From Brevibacterium zhoupengii (GTDB lineage: Bacteria > Actinomycetota > Actinomycetes > Actinomycetales > Brevibacteriaceae): a DNA stretch of 64,000 nucleotides. How positions within the stretch are numbered: the first letter of the stretch is position 1; every line of letters begins with the position of its first letter. The stretch is taken from assembly GCF_021117425.1 (NCBI RefSeq), contig NZ_CP088298.1, positions 496,001-560,000 on the forward strand, read 5' to 3'. The notes under the pieces were generated by a model. The model searched no databases. It was not told the origin of the DNA and saw only the letters and a list, made by a program, of their open reading frames with translations. Shown here one piece after another: positions 53,981-62,479 of this stretch. The translations under genes were made by a program, and so were the position numbers.

Positions 53981-54745
53981 TCAGGCGAACTCGGCGAGGA
54001 TGGCCTCGCTCATGCCTCTGCTTGCCCTTTCCAGCAGGATCTTTCCCTTGCCCGCGGTGGCGTCTGCGCCGGAGGACAGGCAGCCTGAGGATGGTGTCAG
54101 CTCGGGGCGCACCGGCAAGACATCGTAGTTCGGCAGTTGTGCGGGAGGGGCATCGATGACCTGCGTCATGTCGACCTGGTCGGGGAAGAGGTGGAGCATG
54201 AGCGATGTCTCGAGGACTCCTCCATGTTCGAGATCCCAGCCGGTGAAGCCATTGGGGTAGAGCTCATTGATTGTTGTGTCGTCGACGAAGTCCCAATAGG
54301 ACATGAGCATGACTGTGACATCGTGGGTGCGCGCCGACGCGAGTTCACGCAGAGCGAGGTCGGTCCCTTCGTAGAGGAACTGATAGTTCTCGTAATGTCC
54401 GTTGATGAATGCAATGTGCTTGATTCCATGTCCGGCGAATTCCAGGACGAGTGACTTGGCGATCGCCGTGATGATGTGCCCGTCAAGGCTCGTTGTCCCA
54501 GGGAGGTGATTTCCTCCGCCCGAACGCTGTTGGGACTTATAGCCGTAGACGATCGGCGCGGCCACGAGCCCATTGACAAGGCCTGCGGTCTCTCCAGCTA
54601 TTCTGCGGGAGAGCAGGGTGTCGACGCCCAGCGGCATGTGTGGCCCATGCTGCTCTATCGATCCCGCGGGAATGAGCACAGGAGAGCCCGATCCGATCTT
54701 AGTGGAATAGGCGAAGGCATCGAGCTCGTCCATATATACGGTCAT
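53981..54745 (-). CDS. crnA: creatininase (creatinine amidohydrolase)
   Basis: Interconverts creatinine and creatine. 254 residues, matching Pseudomonas creatininase (about 260) in the metal-binding segments GSIEQHGPHMPLGVD, YGYKSQQRSGGGNHLPGTTS, FINGHYENYQF, LSYWDF/MSYWDF and GWDLEHGGVLETSLML. The frame is open to 54865 but ATG 54745 is the family start. It is the last gene of NCS1 permease-usp-creatininase and is convergent with the deaminase gene. Confidence 0.92.
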   Translation of the reverse strand: MTVYMDELDAFAYSTKIGSGSPVLIPAGSIEQHGPHMPLGVDTLLSRRIAGETAGLVNGLVAAPIVYGYKSQQRSGGGNHLPGTTSLDGHIITAIAKSLVLEFAGHGIKHIAFINGHYENYQFLYEGTDLALRELASARTHDVTVMLMSYWDFVDDTTINELYPNGFTGWDLEHGGVLETSLMLHLFPDQVDMTQVIDAPPAQLPNYDVLPVRPELTPSSGCLSSGADATAGKGKILLERASRGMSEAILAEFA

Positions 54746-54825
54746 TGAGGTATGTCCTGTTCTTTTGAATTGCCGTGGAACACGGTGACCCGTGCTGGCG
54801 ACTTGAAGTGATTTCGCTCGTGGAA

Positions 54826-55233
54826 TCAGCGAGGATTGAGCGCTTTTACAGCGAGAACCGGACACGAGGCATTCATGAGCACTCCTTGGGCGGTGCTTCC
54901 GAAGATCATCTTTCCCACCGATGACCGTCTGCGCAGCCCGATGACGATGAGTGAGGCGCCGAGGTTGTCCGCCGTATCGACGATTTCCCCAGCCGGGTCC
55001 TGTCCGCGAAGGGTCTGTTTGATGTCGAAGTCGATGCCTGCCGAAGTCAGCCGATTCTTTACCGCTTCGAGCTGCCTGCGATCGGCGATGGCCCGATCGT
55101 CCTCGATGGGATCGCTCTTCGAAGCGTTGAGGACAACGAGTCTCGACCCGCAGTCACGTCCTGCTTCAACAATCGCACGGTCGAGGGCGGCTTCGCCTTG
55201 GGGTGAGGGGACGTATCCGACGACGATGGTCAT
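54826..55233 (-). CDS. universal stress protein (UspA family)
   Basis: 135 residues. Starts MTIVVGYVPSPQGEAALDRA and ends with the ATP-binding signature GLRRRSSVGKMIFGSTAQGV then CPVLAVK. The ATG overlaps the permease stop (ATGA) and AAGGAG precedes it. Its place between a permease and creatininase is uncommon and suggests a role tied to that operon, possibly transporter regulation (inference). Confidence 0.88.
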   Translation of the reverse strand: MTIVVGYVPSPQGEAALDRAIVEAGRDCGSRLVVLNASKSDPIEDDRAIADRRQLEAVKNRLTSAGIDFDIKQTLRGQDPAGEIVDTADNLGASLIVIGLRRRSSVGKMIFGSTAQGVLMNASCPVLAVKALNPR

Positions 55234-56747
55234 GGCTTCTCCTTGATCAGTGTGGGGGCCGGTGCATCGGGTGCGGTCTCTGCTCGCGCGGTCTCAGCGG
55301 AGAGCTTGGCCGCGTACCGGAAGTGGGTGCGGGGGCCGAAGATCGCGTAGATGGTCGCGCTGACCGTCAGACCCGCGAGCCAGGAGAGGTCGAGGCCGCC
55401 CATTGCCGTAACCAGCGGACTCTGCAGGACCTCGAGTGACTGGGCCATGAACAGCCAGGTCGCGAAGATGCCGCCGATGAGTGCGCACACGCCTGCCCAG
55501 TTGATGTCGGGCAGTCGCTTGGAACCGATCGGGTCGAAGAGACGGTCTGCCGATATGGGGCGGATTCTATTGAGCCAGTAGTAGTGGACGAGCATCAGTC
55601 CGCCCCACGATGCGACCCAGGCGACGAGTGAGCTGAGGAAGCTGTCGAGCACCGCTGCCAGGTCCTCCTGGTAGATGAAGAAGATGACGGCGATGAACGA
55701 GAAGATGCCGACGAAGAGGTTGAGGACATTGCGCTTGACCTTGATGTCGAGGGCTTGGCTGGCCACCGAGAAGGTGTAGATGTTGAGGATGTTCGTCGCG
55801 ATCGGCCCATGGATGACGAGGAGGAGGACCGGGATGGCCAAGGCGCCGAAGTTGTCGACGACGAGTTTGCCGGGGTCGACTGACTGTGACTTGGTGGCCA
55901 GACTCGCGCCGAGGACGCCGAGCCAGACGACGGGGAGGAACTGGCCCATGGTCGAGACGAAGTACAGCTTGCGCTTGGGCACCGATTTGCTGACGAACCG
56001 CGAGTAGTCCGCAGCGTAGGTGAACCAGGTGATGCCCCAGCCGATGCCGATGACCGTCATCACCGAACTCATCACGGCGATGCGCTCCCAGCCGTGCAGG
56101 ATCTGCCCAGGAGGACCGGCGTAACCCCAGTCGATGTCCATGCCGAACCAAGCGAAGAGCGACATGGCGATGAGGATGACGATTGTCGGCGGCACTGTCC
56201 ACCGTTCGAAGGCGGCGATCGCTCGATAGCCGAACCAGGCGATGAGCACCTGTGACGCCATGAGGAACGCCGCCGTGCCGATCTTCCACCCGTAGTTGTG
56301 GTCGGCCGGATCAAGCCATCCGATCTTGCCGAAGAGTGCAAGAACGAGGTCGAGGATCACATAGGTGTTGATGGCGCACCAGCCGATCGTCACCGCAGCC
56401 TGAATTGCTGCAGGAAGATAATCGCCACGGCGACCGAAGGCTGCCCGGGCGAGCACCATGCCGGTGGCACCCGTCTTCTGGCCTAGGAGAACGAAGAGTC
56501 CGAAGAGGGACATGCCCACGAGGTTGCCGAGGACGATCACTATGATGGTGTCGCGGACGCCGAGGCCCAGGTTGATGCCGAGGGCGCCGAGCACCCAATT
56601 GATCGGTGCGAGGTTGGCTCCGGCCCAGATCCAGAACTGGCCTCCGACGCGGGTGGTGCGTGTTCTCTCAGGGATTGCCTGAAGCTGGTCCTCTACGTCG
56701 GACTCGCCGAAATCTGTTGCGGACGTGTCGGTGGAATGCACGGTCAT
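55230..56747 (-). CDS. NCS1-family permease, probably for creatinine or a nucleobase
   Basis: About 505 residues, 12 TM helices of the cytosine/purine/hydantoin permease family: WIWAGANLAPINWVLGALGI near residue 40, GATGMVLARAAFGRRGDYLP near 93, WGITWFTYAADYSRFVS near 227. Cytosine is the classical CodB substrate; operon with creatininase suggests creatinine uptake. ATG 56747 with GGAGG is preferred to 56759. Divergent from a PucR regulator. Confidence 0.85.
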   Translation of the reverse strand: MTVHSTDTSATDFGESDVEDQLQAIPERTRTTRVGGQFWIWAGANLAPINWVLGALGINLGLGVRDTIIVIVLGNLVGMSLFGLFVLLGQKTGATGMVLARAAFGRRGDYLPAAIQAAVTIGWCAINTYVILDLVLALFGKIGWLDPADHNYGWKIGTAAFLMASQVLIAWFGYRAIAAFERWTVPPTIVILIAMSLFAWFGMDIDWGYAGPPGQILHGWERIAVMSSVMTVIGIGWGITWFTYAADYSRFVSKSVPKRKLYFVSTMGQFLPVVWLGVLGASLATKSQSVDPGKLVVDNFGALAIPVLLLVIHGPIATNILNIYTFSVASQALDIKVKRNVLNLFVGIFSFIAVIFFIYQEDLAAVLDSFLSSLVAWVASWGGLMLVHYYWLNRIRPISADRLFDPIGSKRLPDINWAGVCALIGGIFATWLFMAQSLEVLQSPLVTAMGGLDLSWLAGLTVSATIYAIFGPRTHFRYAAKLSAETARAETAPDAPAPTLIKEKP

Positions 56748-56836
56748 CGGGGCCTCCATTGGTCGATGTGTGTCAGCCTATGTGCGTCGAACCCGCGCAA
56801 CAACGAGTATTCTGTCAATCAAATTCCCGCACCGAC

Positions 56837-56851
56837 ATGACGGAGTGTCAT
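56837..56851. promoter_or_regulatory. dyad around the pucR ribosome site
   Basis: ATGAC-GGAGT-GTCAT (56837-56851) lies immediately before GTG 56856, with the GGAG ribosome site in its centre. It could be an autoregulatory operator in the divergent gap with the NCS1 permease. Confidence 0.35.
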
Positions 56852-56855
56852 TCTC

Positions 56856-58358
56856 GTGAATCTGCTCGACATCCTTGCTCATCCTTCGTTCAAGTCCGGC
56901 GACCCGATCGTTCGAGCCGGCGGCGCAAAGCTGGACGATGCTCGTGTGCGCTGGGTCCATTCGAGCGAGGTTCTCGATATCGGGCCGCTGCTGCGTGGTG
57001 AGGAGCTGCTGCTCTCAGGCGGAACAGCTTTGGCTGTGGCATCAAAGTCGAGACGAAGCTCCTACATACGAGAGTTGGCGGCCCATCACGTCTCCGCGTT
57101 GGCCGTTGAAACCGGCAGCGAACTGCCGGAGATCCCTTCTGACATCATCCAGACAGCCATCGAAGTCGGCTTGCCGCTCATCGAGCTGCGACGAGTCGTC
57201 CCCTTCGTTGAGATCGCCGAGTCGATCAACAGCGCTCTGGTCAGTGACTCGGTATCGACTCTTCAGCGAGCCGACGCAGTCTCCCATGCGGTAGCGGTCG
57301 AGCTCGTCAACGGGGCGGGCATCCGACAGCTGCTCGAGGTGATCGCGGTCGAACTCGAAGTCTCGGTCTCTTTGCTGGTTCCGGGGACGACCTCCGATGA
57401 ACTTCTCGAAGTCGGAGAGGTCCGGGTGAACTCTGGGGTGACAGTCGACGTCGAAATCGCCATGCGCGGCATCATCGCGGCCACGCTGCGGATGGATCTC
57501 GCGTCCTCACTGCAGCAACCCCTGGTCCAGAGCGTCGGAGATCGAGTCGCCGATGTGCTCTCCCTTGCTCTGCTCCAGCAGCGGCCCCCATCGCTGGGAG
57601 ATATGGCGGGTATCGAGCTCATCCGCGCCGTTGCGGCCGACGGGAGAGAAGCGGCACTTGCCGACCTATGCGGGCCGGCAGGCATCGACCCAGAATTTCC
57701 GCTCGTGATGATCTCTGCTCGGACAACCGACGCGAATCGTCTGCGCGGACGAGTCGATCGGGCACTGGATGGGCGCGCGGAACGAGTCATCGTCTACGCG
57801 AATCCGGGCGAGATGATCGGGCTGGCCGTCCTCTCTCCGCGCCAGCAGCGGCGGGCGCGCAATGATGTGCTGGCAGGTCTCGAAGAGAGCATCGACGAGC
57901 TGGGTGCCTCAATCTGCGTCGGCCCGGTCGTCGACGGAGTCCGGGGTGGTGCTTACTCCCTCGAGCAGGCGCGGCTGACACTGGAGCTGGCCGCCGCGAG
58001 CCCGAACCGGGCAGAGGTCTTCGACTCCGATGGTTCCATCATCGACCGGATGGTCTCGGAGAACCTCACATCGGCGGCGAAGGTGCGCCTGGTGGAGGAA
58101 CTGCTCGGCGAAGTCATCGGGCATGACGCGCAGAAGGGCACCCACCTCGTCGATACGCTCGAAGCGTGGCTGCGCTCGGGATGCAACACCGCTGAGGCGG
58201 CGAGGTCACTCTTCCTCGAACGGCAGTCCATGCACAATCGGCTGCAGCGGATATTCACGCTCATCGGCGGCGATCCGCGAGGTACCGGCAGGATCGCAGG
58301 ACTCATGGTCGCGCTTCGCGTGCTGCGGCAGATACCCAGCAAGTATCACTCGGTCTGA
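56856..58358 (+). CDS. PucR-family transcriptional regulator
   Basis: 500 residues: N-terminal PucR domain (about 5-120, LLDILAHPSFKSGDPIVRAG), a central GGDEF-like part (about 270-390), and the C-terminal helix-turn-helix (VDTLEAWLRSGCNTAEAARS, then FLERQSMHNRLQRI, about 428-465). GTG start with GGAG. Divergent by 108 bp from the NCS1-usp-creatininase operon and upstream of creatinase, so it likely activates creatinine uptake and hydrolysis. PucR relatives sense purine catabolites. Confidence 0.88.
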   Translation: MNLLDILAHPSFKSGDPIVRAGGAKLDDARVRWVHSSEVLDIGPLLRGEELLLSGGTALAVASKSRRSSYIRELAAHHVSALAVETGSELPEIPSDIIQTAIEVGLPLIELRRVVPFVEIAESINSALVSDSVSTLQRADAVSHAVAVELVNGAGIRQLLEVIAVELEVSVSLLVPGTTSDELLEVGEVRVNSGVTVDVEIAMRGIIAATLRMDLASSLQQPLVQSVGDRVADVLSLALLQQRPPSLGDMAGIELIRAVAADGREAALADLCGPAGIDPEFPLVMISARTTDANRLRGRVDRALDGRAERVIVYANPGEMIGLAVLSPRQQRRARNDVLAGLEESIDELGASICVGPVVDGVRGGAYSLEQARLTLELAAASPNRAEVFDSDGSIIDRMVSENLTSAAKVRLVEELLGEVIGHDAQKGTHLVDTLEAWLRSGCNTAEAARSLFLERQSMHNRLQRIFTLIGGDPRGTGRIAGLMVALRVLRQIPSKYHSV

Positions 58359-58405
58359 ACGCGCTGACGGTGGGCCACCTCGGCGAGGGAATGTTCTCTG
58401 AACGC

Positions 58406-58434
58406 TTGACGGGGGCTTCAGCGGAGCTTACGGT
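58406..58434 (+). promoter_or_regulatory. creatinase promoter
   Basis: TTGACG (58406-58411), 17 bp, TACGGT (58429-58434), followed within about 12 bp by the GTTG/GCAAC operator. Confidence 0.65.
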
Positions 58435-58446
58435 GAGTGCAACATG

Positions 58447-58463
58447 GTTGTAATGAACGCAAC
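58447..58463. promoter_or_regulatory. IclR-type operator of creatinase
   Basis: GTTGT-AATGAAC-GCAAC followed by ATGT; an extra half site CAAC lies just upstream. Same arm spacing and 3' flank as the site at 51696-51712. Its location just after the expected transcription start suits repression. Confidence 0.65.
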
Positions 58464-58531
58464 ATGTTCACGGTCTCGATGATGACGACGAGCGTCAACG
58501 AGGACGGATCGAATTTCTCAAAGGAGCACAC

Positions 58532-59788
58532 ATGACTGTCAATACGTCGACTCCGGCCACCGATGTCGCGGAACTCGAACGCCTCAAGGTCCTGCACAAC
58601 GGGTCGAAGACCAAACTCACCTTCTCCGATGCCGAAATGGAACGGCGCCTCACCGGGCTGCGCTCGATCATGGTCGAGAAGGAGCTGGACGCGGTCGTCC
58701 TCACCTCGTATCACAACATCAAGTACTACTCGGACTTCCTCTTCACCTACTTTGGGCGCTCCTATGCGATGGTGGTGACCCCAGACGACACCGTGACGAT
58801 CACTGCGAACATCGATGCGGGCATGCCATGGCGCACGAGCTATGGCGAGAACATCGTCTACACCGACTGGCGCCGCGACAACTACCTCTTCGCGATCCAG
58901 GAGGGGCTTCGTCAGCGAGGCATTAAGGCCAAGCGTCTCGGCGTCGAAGACGACAACCTGCCGCTGGAGAATCGCAATAAGATCCAGAGCGCCTTCCCCG
59001 ATGCGACTCTCATCGACATCTCGCAAGAGTCGATGCGCCAGCGCATGATCAAATCCGCCGAAGAGATCGAGGTCATCAGACACAGCGCCCGGATCGGCGA
59101 CCTCGGTGGCGAAGCCATCAAAGCGGCGATCACCGAGGGCATCAGCGAATACGAGTTGGCCCTGATCGGTACCGAAGCCATGGTCCACGAAATCGCGAAG
59201 ACGTTCCCCGAACAGGAAATCCGCGACACTTGGGTCTGGTTCCAGTCAGGTATCAACACCGACGGGGCTCATAACTGGGCGACGACGAGGAAGATCCAGA
59301 AGGGCGATATCCTCAGTCTCAACTGCTTCGCAATGCCCACCGGCTACTACACCGCACTCGAACGCACGCTCTTCTACGGTGAGCCCGACGACAGGTCGCT
59401 CGAACTGTGGAATGTCAATGTCGAGGTGCACAAACGCGGTATCGAACTCATCAAACCCGGTGCTGTGTGCAAGGACATCGCTGCCGAGCTCAATGAGATC
59501 TACATCGAGCATGGCCTCTTCGCCAACCGCACCTTCGGCTATGGCCACTCGTTCGGTGTTCTCAGCCACTATTACGGACGCGAAGCTGGTCTGGAGCTGC
59601 GTGAGGACATCGAAACCGTCATCGAGCCGGGCATGGTCGTCTCGATGGAGCCGATGATCACCGTCCTCGACGGCGATCCAGGAGCAGGCGGTTACCGCGA
59701 GCATGACATCGTCGTCGTCGGTGAGAACGGCGGCGAGGACATCACGAAGTTCCCCTTCGGCCCGGACCACAACATCATCCCCGCCTGA
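58532..59788 (+). CDS. creatinase (creatine amidinohydrolase)
   Basis: Hydrolyses creatine to sarcosine and urea. 418 residues (Pseudomonas enzyme about 400) and agrees with it in YTDWRRDNY, DTWVWFQSGINTDGAHN, GDILSLNCFAMPTGYYTALE, FGYGHSFGVLSHYYGREAG and PGAGGYREHD. The HSFGVL His is the catalytic His of the family. Pita-bread fold without metal need. ATG with AAAGGAG. Stands alone on its transcript and is followed by a strong hairpin. Confidence 0.93.
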   Translation: MTVNTSTPATDVAELERLKVLHNGSKTKLTFSDAEMERRLTGLRSIMVEKELDAVVLTSYHNIKYYSDFLFTYFGRSYAMVVTPDDTVTITANIDAGMPWRTSYGENIVYTDWRRDNYLFAIQEGLRQRGIKAKRLGVEDDNLPLENRNKIQSAFPDATLIDISQESMRQRMIKSAEEIEVIRHSARIGDLGGEAIKAAITEGISEYELALIGTEAMVHEIAKTFPEQEIRDTWVWFQSGINTDGAHNWATTRKIQKGDILSLNCFAMPTGYYTALERTLFYGEPDDRSLELWNVNVEVHKRGIELIKPGAVCKDIAAELNEIYIEHGLFANRTFGYGHSFGVLSHYYGREAGLELREDIETVIEPGMVVSMEPMITVLDGDPGAGGYREHDIVVVGENGGEDITKFPFGPDHNIIPA

Positions 59789-59814
59789 GGACGTCCTCGC
59801 ACTGTCTCCCCGAT

Positions 59815-59857
59815 CGGGAGGGCCGACCAGCTGAACGCCATCTGGCCGGCCCTCCCG
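59815..59857. terminator. terminator of creatinase
   Basis: CGGGAGGGCCGACCAG (59815-59830) pairs with CTGGCCGGCCCTCCCG (59842-59857) with one mismatch and an 11-nt loop, 27 bp after the creatinase stop. No T-tract, as often in high-GC actinomycetes. Confidence 0.75.
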
Positions 59858-59938
59858 AATGCGTTCTCACGCAGTTCCCCTCGGCCAGACCAGCTCGGTG
59901 CAGACCAATTGGCCTGGGCGCAGATTAGGATGTGGCGT

Positions 59939-60727
59939 ATGCCCCGACAGAAATCGTCAACCGACTCCGGTGGCCGCGGTGCATCGGTCATCGAGAACGC
60001 GGTCGCGGTCCTGCGCTGCTTCAGCCCGGATCGACAGGAACTCGGCGTCACCGAGATCGCCCCGAAGGTCGGCCTGCACAAGAGCTCGGTATCGCGGATC
60101 CTGGCATCCTTGGAACGCGAAGGCATCGTCGAGCAGGGGCAGTCGCGTCGGTACCGACTCGGATTGGGCATCATTGCGATTGCCGGGCCGCTGCTCGCCG
60201 ATCTCGATGTCCGACGCGCCAGCTACCCGATCCTGCAGGACCTCACGGCCAAGACCGGCGAGACGAGCGCACTCATGGTTTGGAACGGTACTGAGTCGAT
60301 CACAGTTGAACAGATCCCCAGCTCACACGAGGTCAAGCACACCTCCAGCCTCGGCTCTCGGTATGGGACGGCTCTGAGCGCATCCGTCCAGGTGTTCCTG
60401 GCAGATGAGGATCCGGGTCGGATTCGCGAGATGATTGCTGACGGCGCCATTACGGCATCTGGCCAAGATGACACTGGTCTGGACATCGACGGATACCTGT
60501 CGCGGCTGGAGCAGGTCGCAGAGACAGGTGTCGCCGTCAACTGTGGTGAGACTTCTTCAGCGGCGGTCGGGATAGCCGCGCCCGTTAAGGATCATCGCGG
60601 TGTCACAGTTGCAGCGATCCTCATCCCAGCACCGCGATTCCGGGTCGGTGACGAAGCCGTTGAGAGGTTGAGCCGAATCTGCGTCGACGCTGCCCGCCAG
60701 GTGACTAAGAGACTCGGCGGCAGCTGA
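59939..60727 (+). CDS. IclR-family regulator
   Basis: About 262 residues. ENAVAVLRCFSPDRQELGVT, then APKVGLHKSSVSRILASLER (DNA-binding, about 45-64) and an IclR effector domain (ALMVWNGTESITVEQ). ATG 59939 chosen; 59909 and 59930 are alternatives. Third IclR of the region, after creatinase and its terminator, convergent with the glutamate-synthase-like gene. Target unknown. Confidence 0.83.
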   Translation: MPRQKSSTDSGGRGASVIENAVAVLRCFSPDRQELGVTEIAPKVGLHKSSVSRILASLEREGIVEQGQSRRYRLGLGIIAIAGPLLADLDVRRASYPILQDLTAKTGETSALMVWNGTESITVEQIPSSHEVKHTSSLGSRYGTALSASVQVFLADEDPGRIREMIADGAITASGQDDTGLDIDGYLSRLEQVAETGVAVNCGETSSAAVGIAAPVKDHRGVTVAAILIPAPRFRVGDEAVERLSRICVDAARQVTKRLGGS

Positions 60728-60731
60728 GAAC

Positions 60732-62315
60732 TCAGTTCCTGAAGGAGCCTGAGTCTGCGTGGGCCCAGTCCTGCGCCCACGACTGCGGTGCCTGAGCCAG
60801 CAGCTCTCCCGGCTGCAGCCATTCGTAGAGTTCGGCATAGGAGCGATGCTCATTGCGCGAGACATTGCACTGCAGGAACTCCGGGCGCAATTCCCGTGGG
60901 TGGCTGACACCCATTGACGCCATGATCTCGACGGCCTGCTCGACCGTCGCCTCCTGGTAGTTCTTCACGCGTTCGCTCTTGTCGCCGACGTGCAGGGCCC
61001 GCTGCCGCCTCGGATCCTGAGTCGTCACGCCGACGGGGCACAGCCCGGTGTGACAGATCTGGGCCTGGATGCAGCCGACGGCCATCATCATCGCTCGCGC
61101 AGAATTCGTGTAGTCCGCTCCCTGGGCGAGGCGTTTGACGATGTCATTGCCGGCAGCGACCTTGCCGCTGGCCCCGATTCGAATCTGGTCGCGCAGACCG
61201 GTTCCGACCAGCGCGTTGTGGACGGTGAGCAGTCCGTCGGTCAGCGGTGTGCCCATGTGGTCTTCGAACTCGAGAGGAGCCGCACCCGTTCCGCCCTCGG
61301 AGCCGTCGACGATGATGAAGTCCGGGGCCGTACCGACATCCATGATGGCCTTGCAGATCGCCAACACGTCGACACGGGAGCCGACGCACAACTTGAAGCC
61401 AGCCGGTTTGCCACCCGACAGTTCACGCATACGGGCGATGAATTCGATGAGTTCGGTCGGAGTGCTGAAGGCAGAGTGGGCTGGGGGACTGACGCACTTC
61501 TCTCCCTGCGGGACTCCGCGGGCCGCCGCGATCTCCGCATTGACCTTCGCCGCCGGCAAGACGCCTCCGATGCCCGGCTTCGCTCCCTGACTCAGTTTCA
61601 GGGACACACACTTCACCTGGTCACGTGAACTCTGCTGCGCGAACTGGTCCGGATCGAACCGGCCGTCGGCGGTGCGTGTGCCGAAGTATCCGGAGCCGAC
61701 TTCCCAGATCAGGTCGCCATTGTTCTCGAGGTGGTAGGGCGAAATTCCACCCTCGCCGGTGTCGTGGGCGAAGCCGCCCAACTCGGCTCCGCGATTGAGC
61801 GCTCGCACCGCGTTGGGGGACAAGGCACCGAAGCTCATCGCCGAGACGTTGAGCAGCGACATGCTGTAAGGCTGTGAGCAGTCGGGGCCGCCCACCATGA
61901 CCCGTGGCGGCGTCGAAGGGGCGGGCACCGGGGCGGTGGAATGGACAAGGTATTCGTAGCCTGCGGCGTTGACGTCGCGTTCGGTGCCGAAGGCCTTCTC
62001 CCCGTGGATGCCCTTGGATCGTTCGTAGACGATCGAACGTGTGTCGCGGTCAAAGGGGCGGCCGTCCCAGTTGCGTTCGATGAAGTACTGCTGGAGTTCT
62101 GGTCGCAGACTCTCGAGCAGGAACCGCAGGTGCCCGACGACCGGATAGTTGCGCAGGATCGCGTGCTTCTTCTGCGTGAGGTCGTAGATCGCAAGAACGA
62201 TGACGGCGGCGACGAGTGCCCCGATCACCCACCATGCCCACAGTCCGACTGCTGCCGCCCATCCCAGGGCGACAAGGATGCTGAGTGTCGCAGCGATTGC
62301 CAGAAAACGCCCCAT
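60732..62315 (-). CDS. FMN-binding glutamate-synthase-family protein, membrane-anchored
   Basis: About 527 residues: two N-terminal TM segments (about 4-45), then the GltB-type central/FMN barrel (SMSLLNVSAMSFGALSPNAV near 154, SLKLSQGAKPGIGGVLPAAK near 243, VDGSEGGTGAAP near 337) and Cys-rich QAQICHTGLCPVGVTT near 424, as for the Fe-S cluster. It lacks the glutaminase and NADPH domains, so it is not a complete glutamate synthase. N-methylglutamate synthase is a related family, but its partner subunits are not here. ATG 62315 or GTG 62318; GGAGG precedes both. Confidence 0.82.
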   Translation of the reverse strand: MGRFLAIAATLSILVALGWAAAVGLWAWWVIGALVAAVIVLAIYDLTQKKHAILRNYPVVGHLRFLLESLRPELQQYFIERNWDGRPFDRDTRSIVYERSKGIHGEKAFGTERDVNAAGYEYLVHSTAPVPAPSTPPRVMVGGPDCSQPYSMSLLNVSAMSFGALSPNAVRALNRGAELGGFAHDTGEGGISPYHLENNGDLIWEVGSGYFGTRTADGRFDPDQFAQQSSRDQVKCVSLKLSQGAKPGIGGVLPAAKVNAEIAAARGVPQGEKCVSPPAHSAFSTPTELIEFIARMRELSGGKPAGFKLCVGSRVDVLAICKAIMDVGTAPDFIIVDGSEGGTGAAPLEFEDHMGTPLTDGLLTVHNALVGTGLRDQIRIGASGKVAAGNDIVKRLAQGADYTNSARAMMMAVGCIQAQICHTGLCPVGVTTQDPRRQRALHVGDKSERVKNYQEATVEQAVEIMASMGVSHPRELRPEFLQCNVSRNEHRSYAELYEWLQPGELLAQAPQSWAQDWAHADSGSFRN

Positions 62316-62479
62316 CACGATCTCCTCCCGAGCGAAAGATGAAGCCCCGAGTTTCGGGTCACGATCTCAGCGACGGGCGCCACAGGCTGTGATTGCACCA
62401 CAGCGGCGTCGGGCAACATCCCTCTCTGAGGTCATGGTATGCCTCAACCCGGTGAGGAGTGAGAGGTTTTCCTGCGAGT

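Noticed and set aside
60732..62315. Complete glutamate synthase large subunit
   Set aside because: The glutaminase and C-terminal GXGXG domains are missing and there are N-terminal membrane segments; only the FMN barrel part is present.
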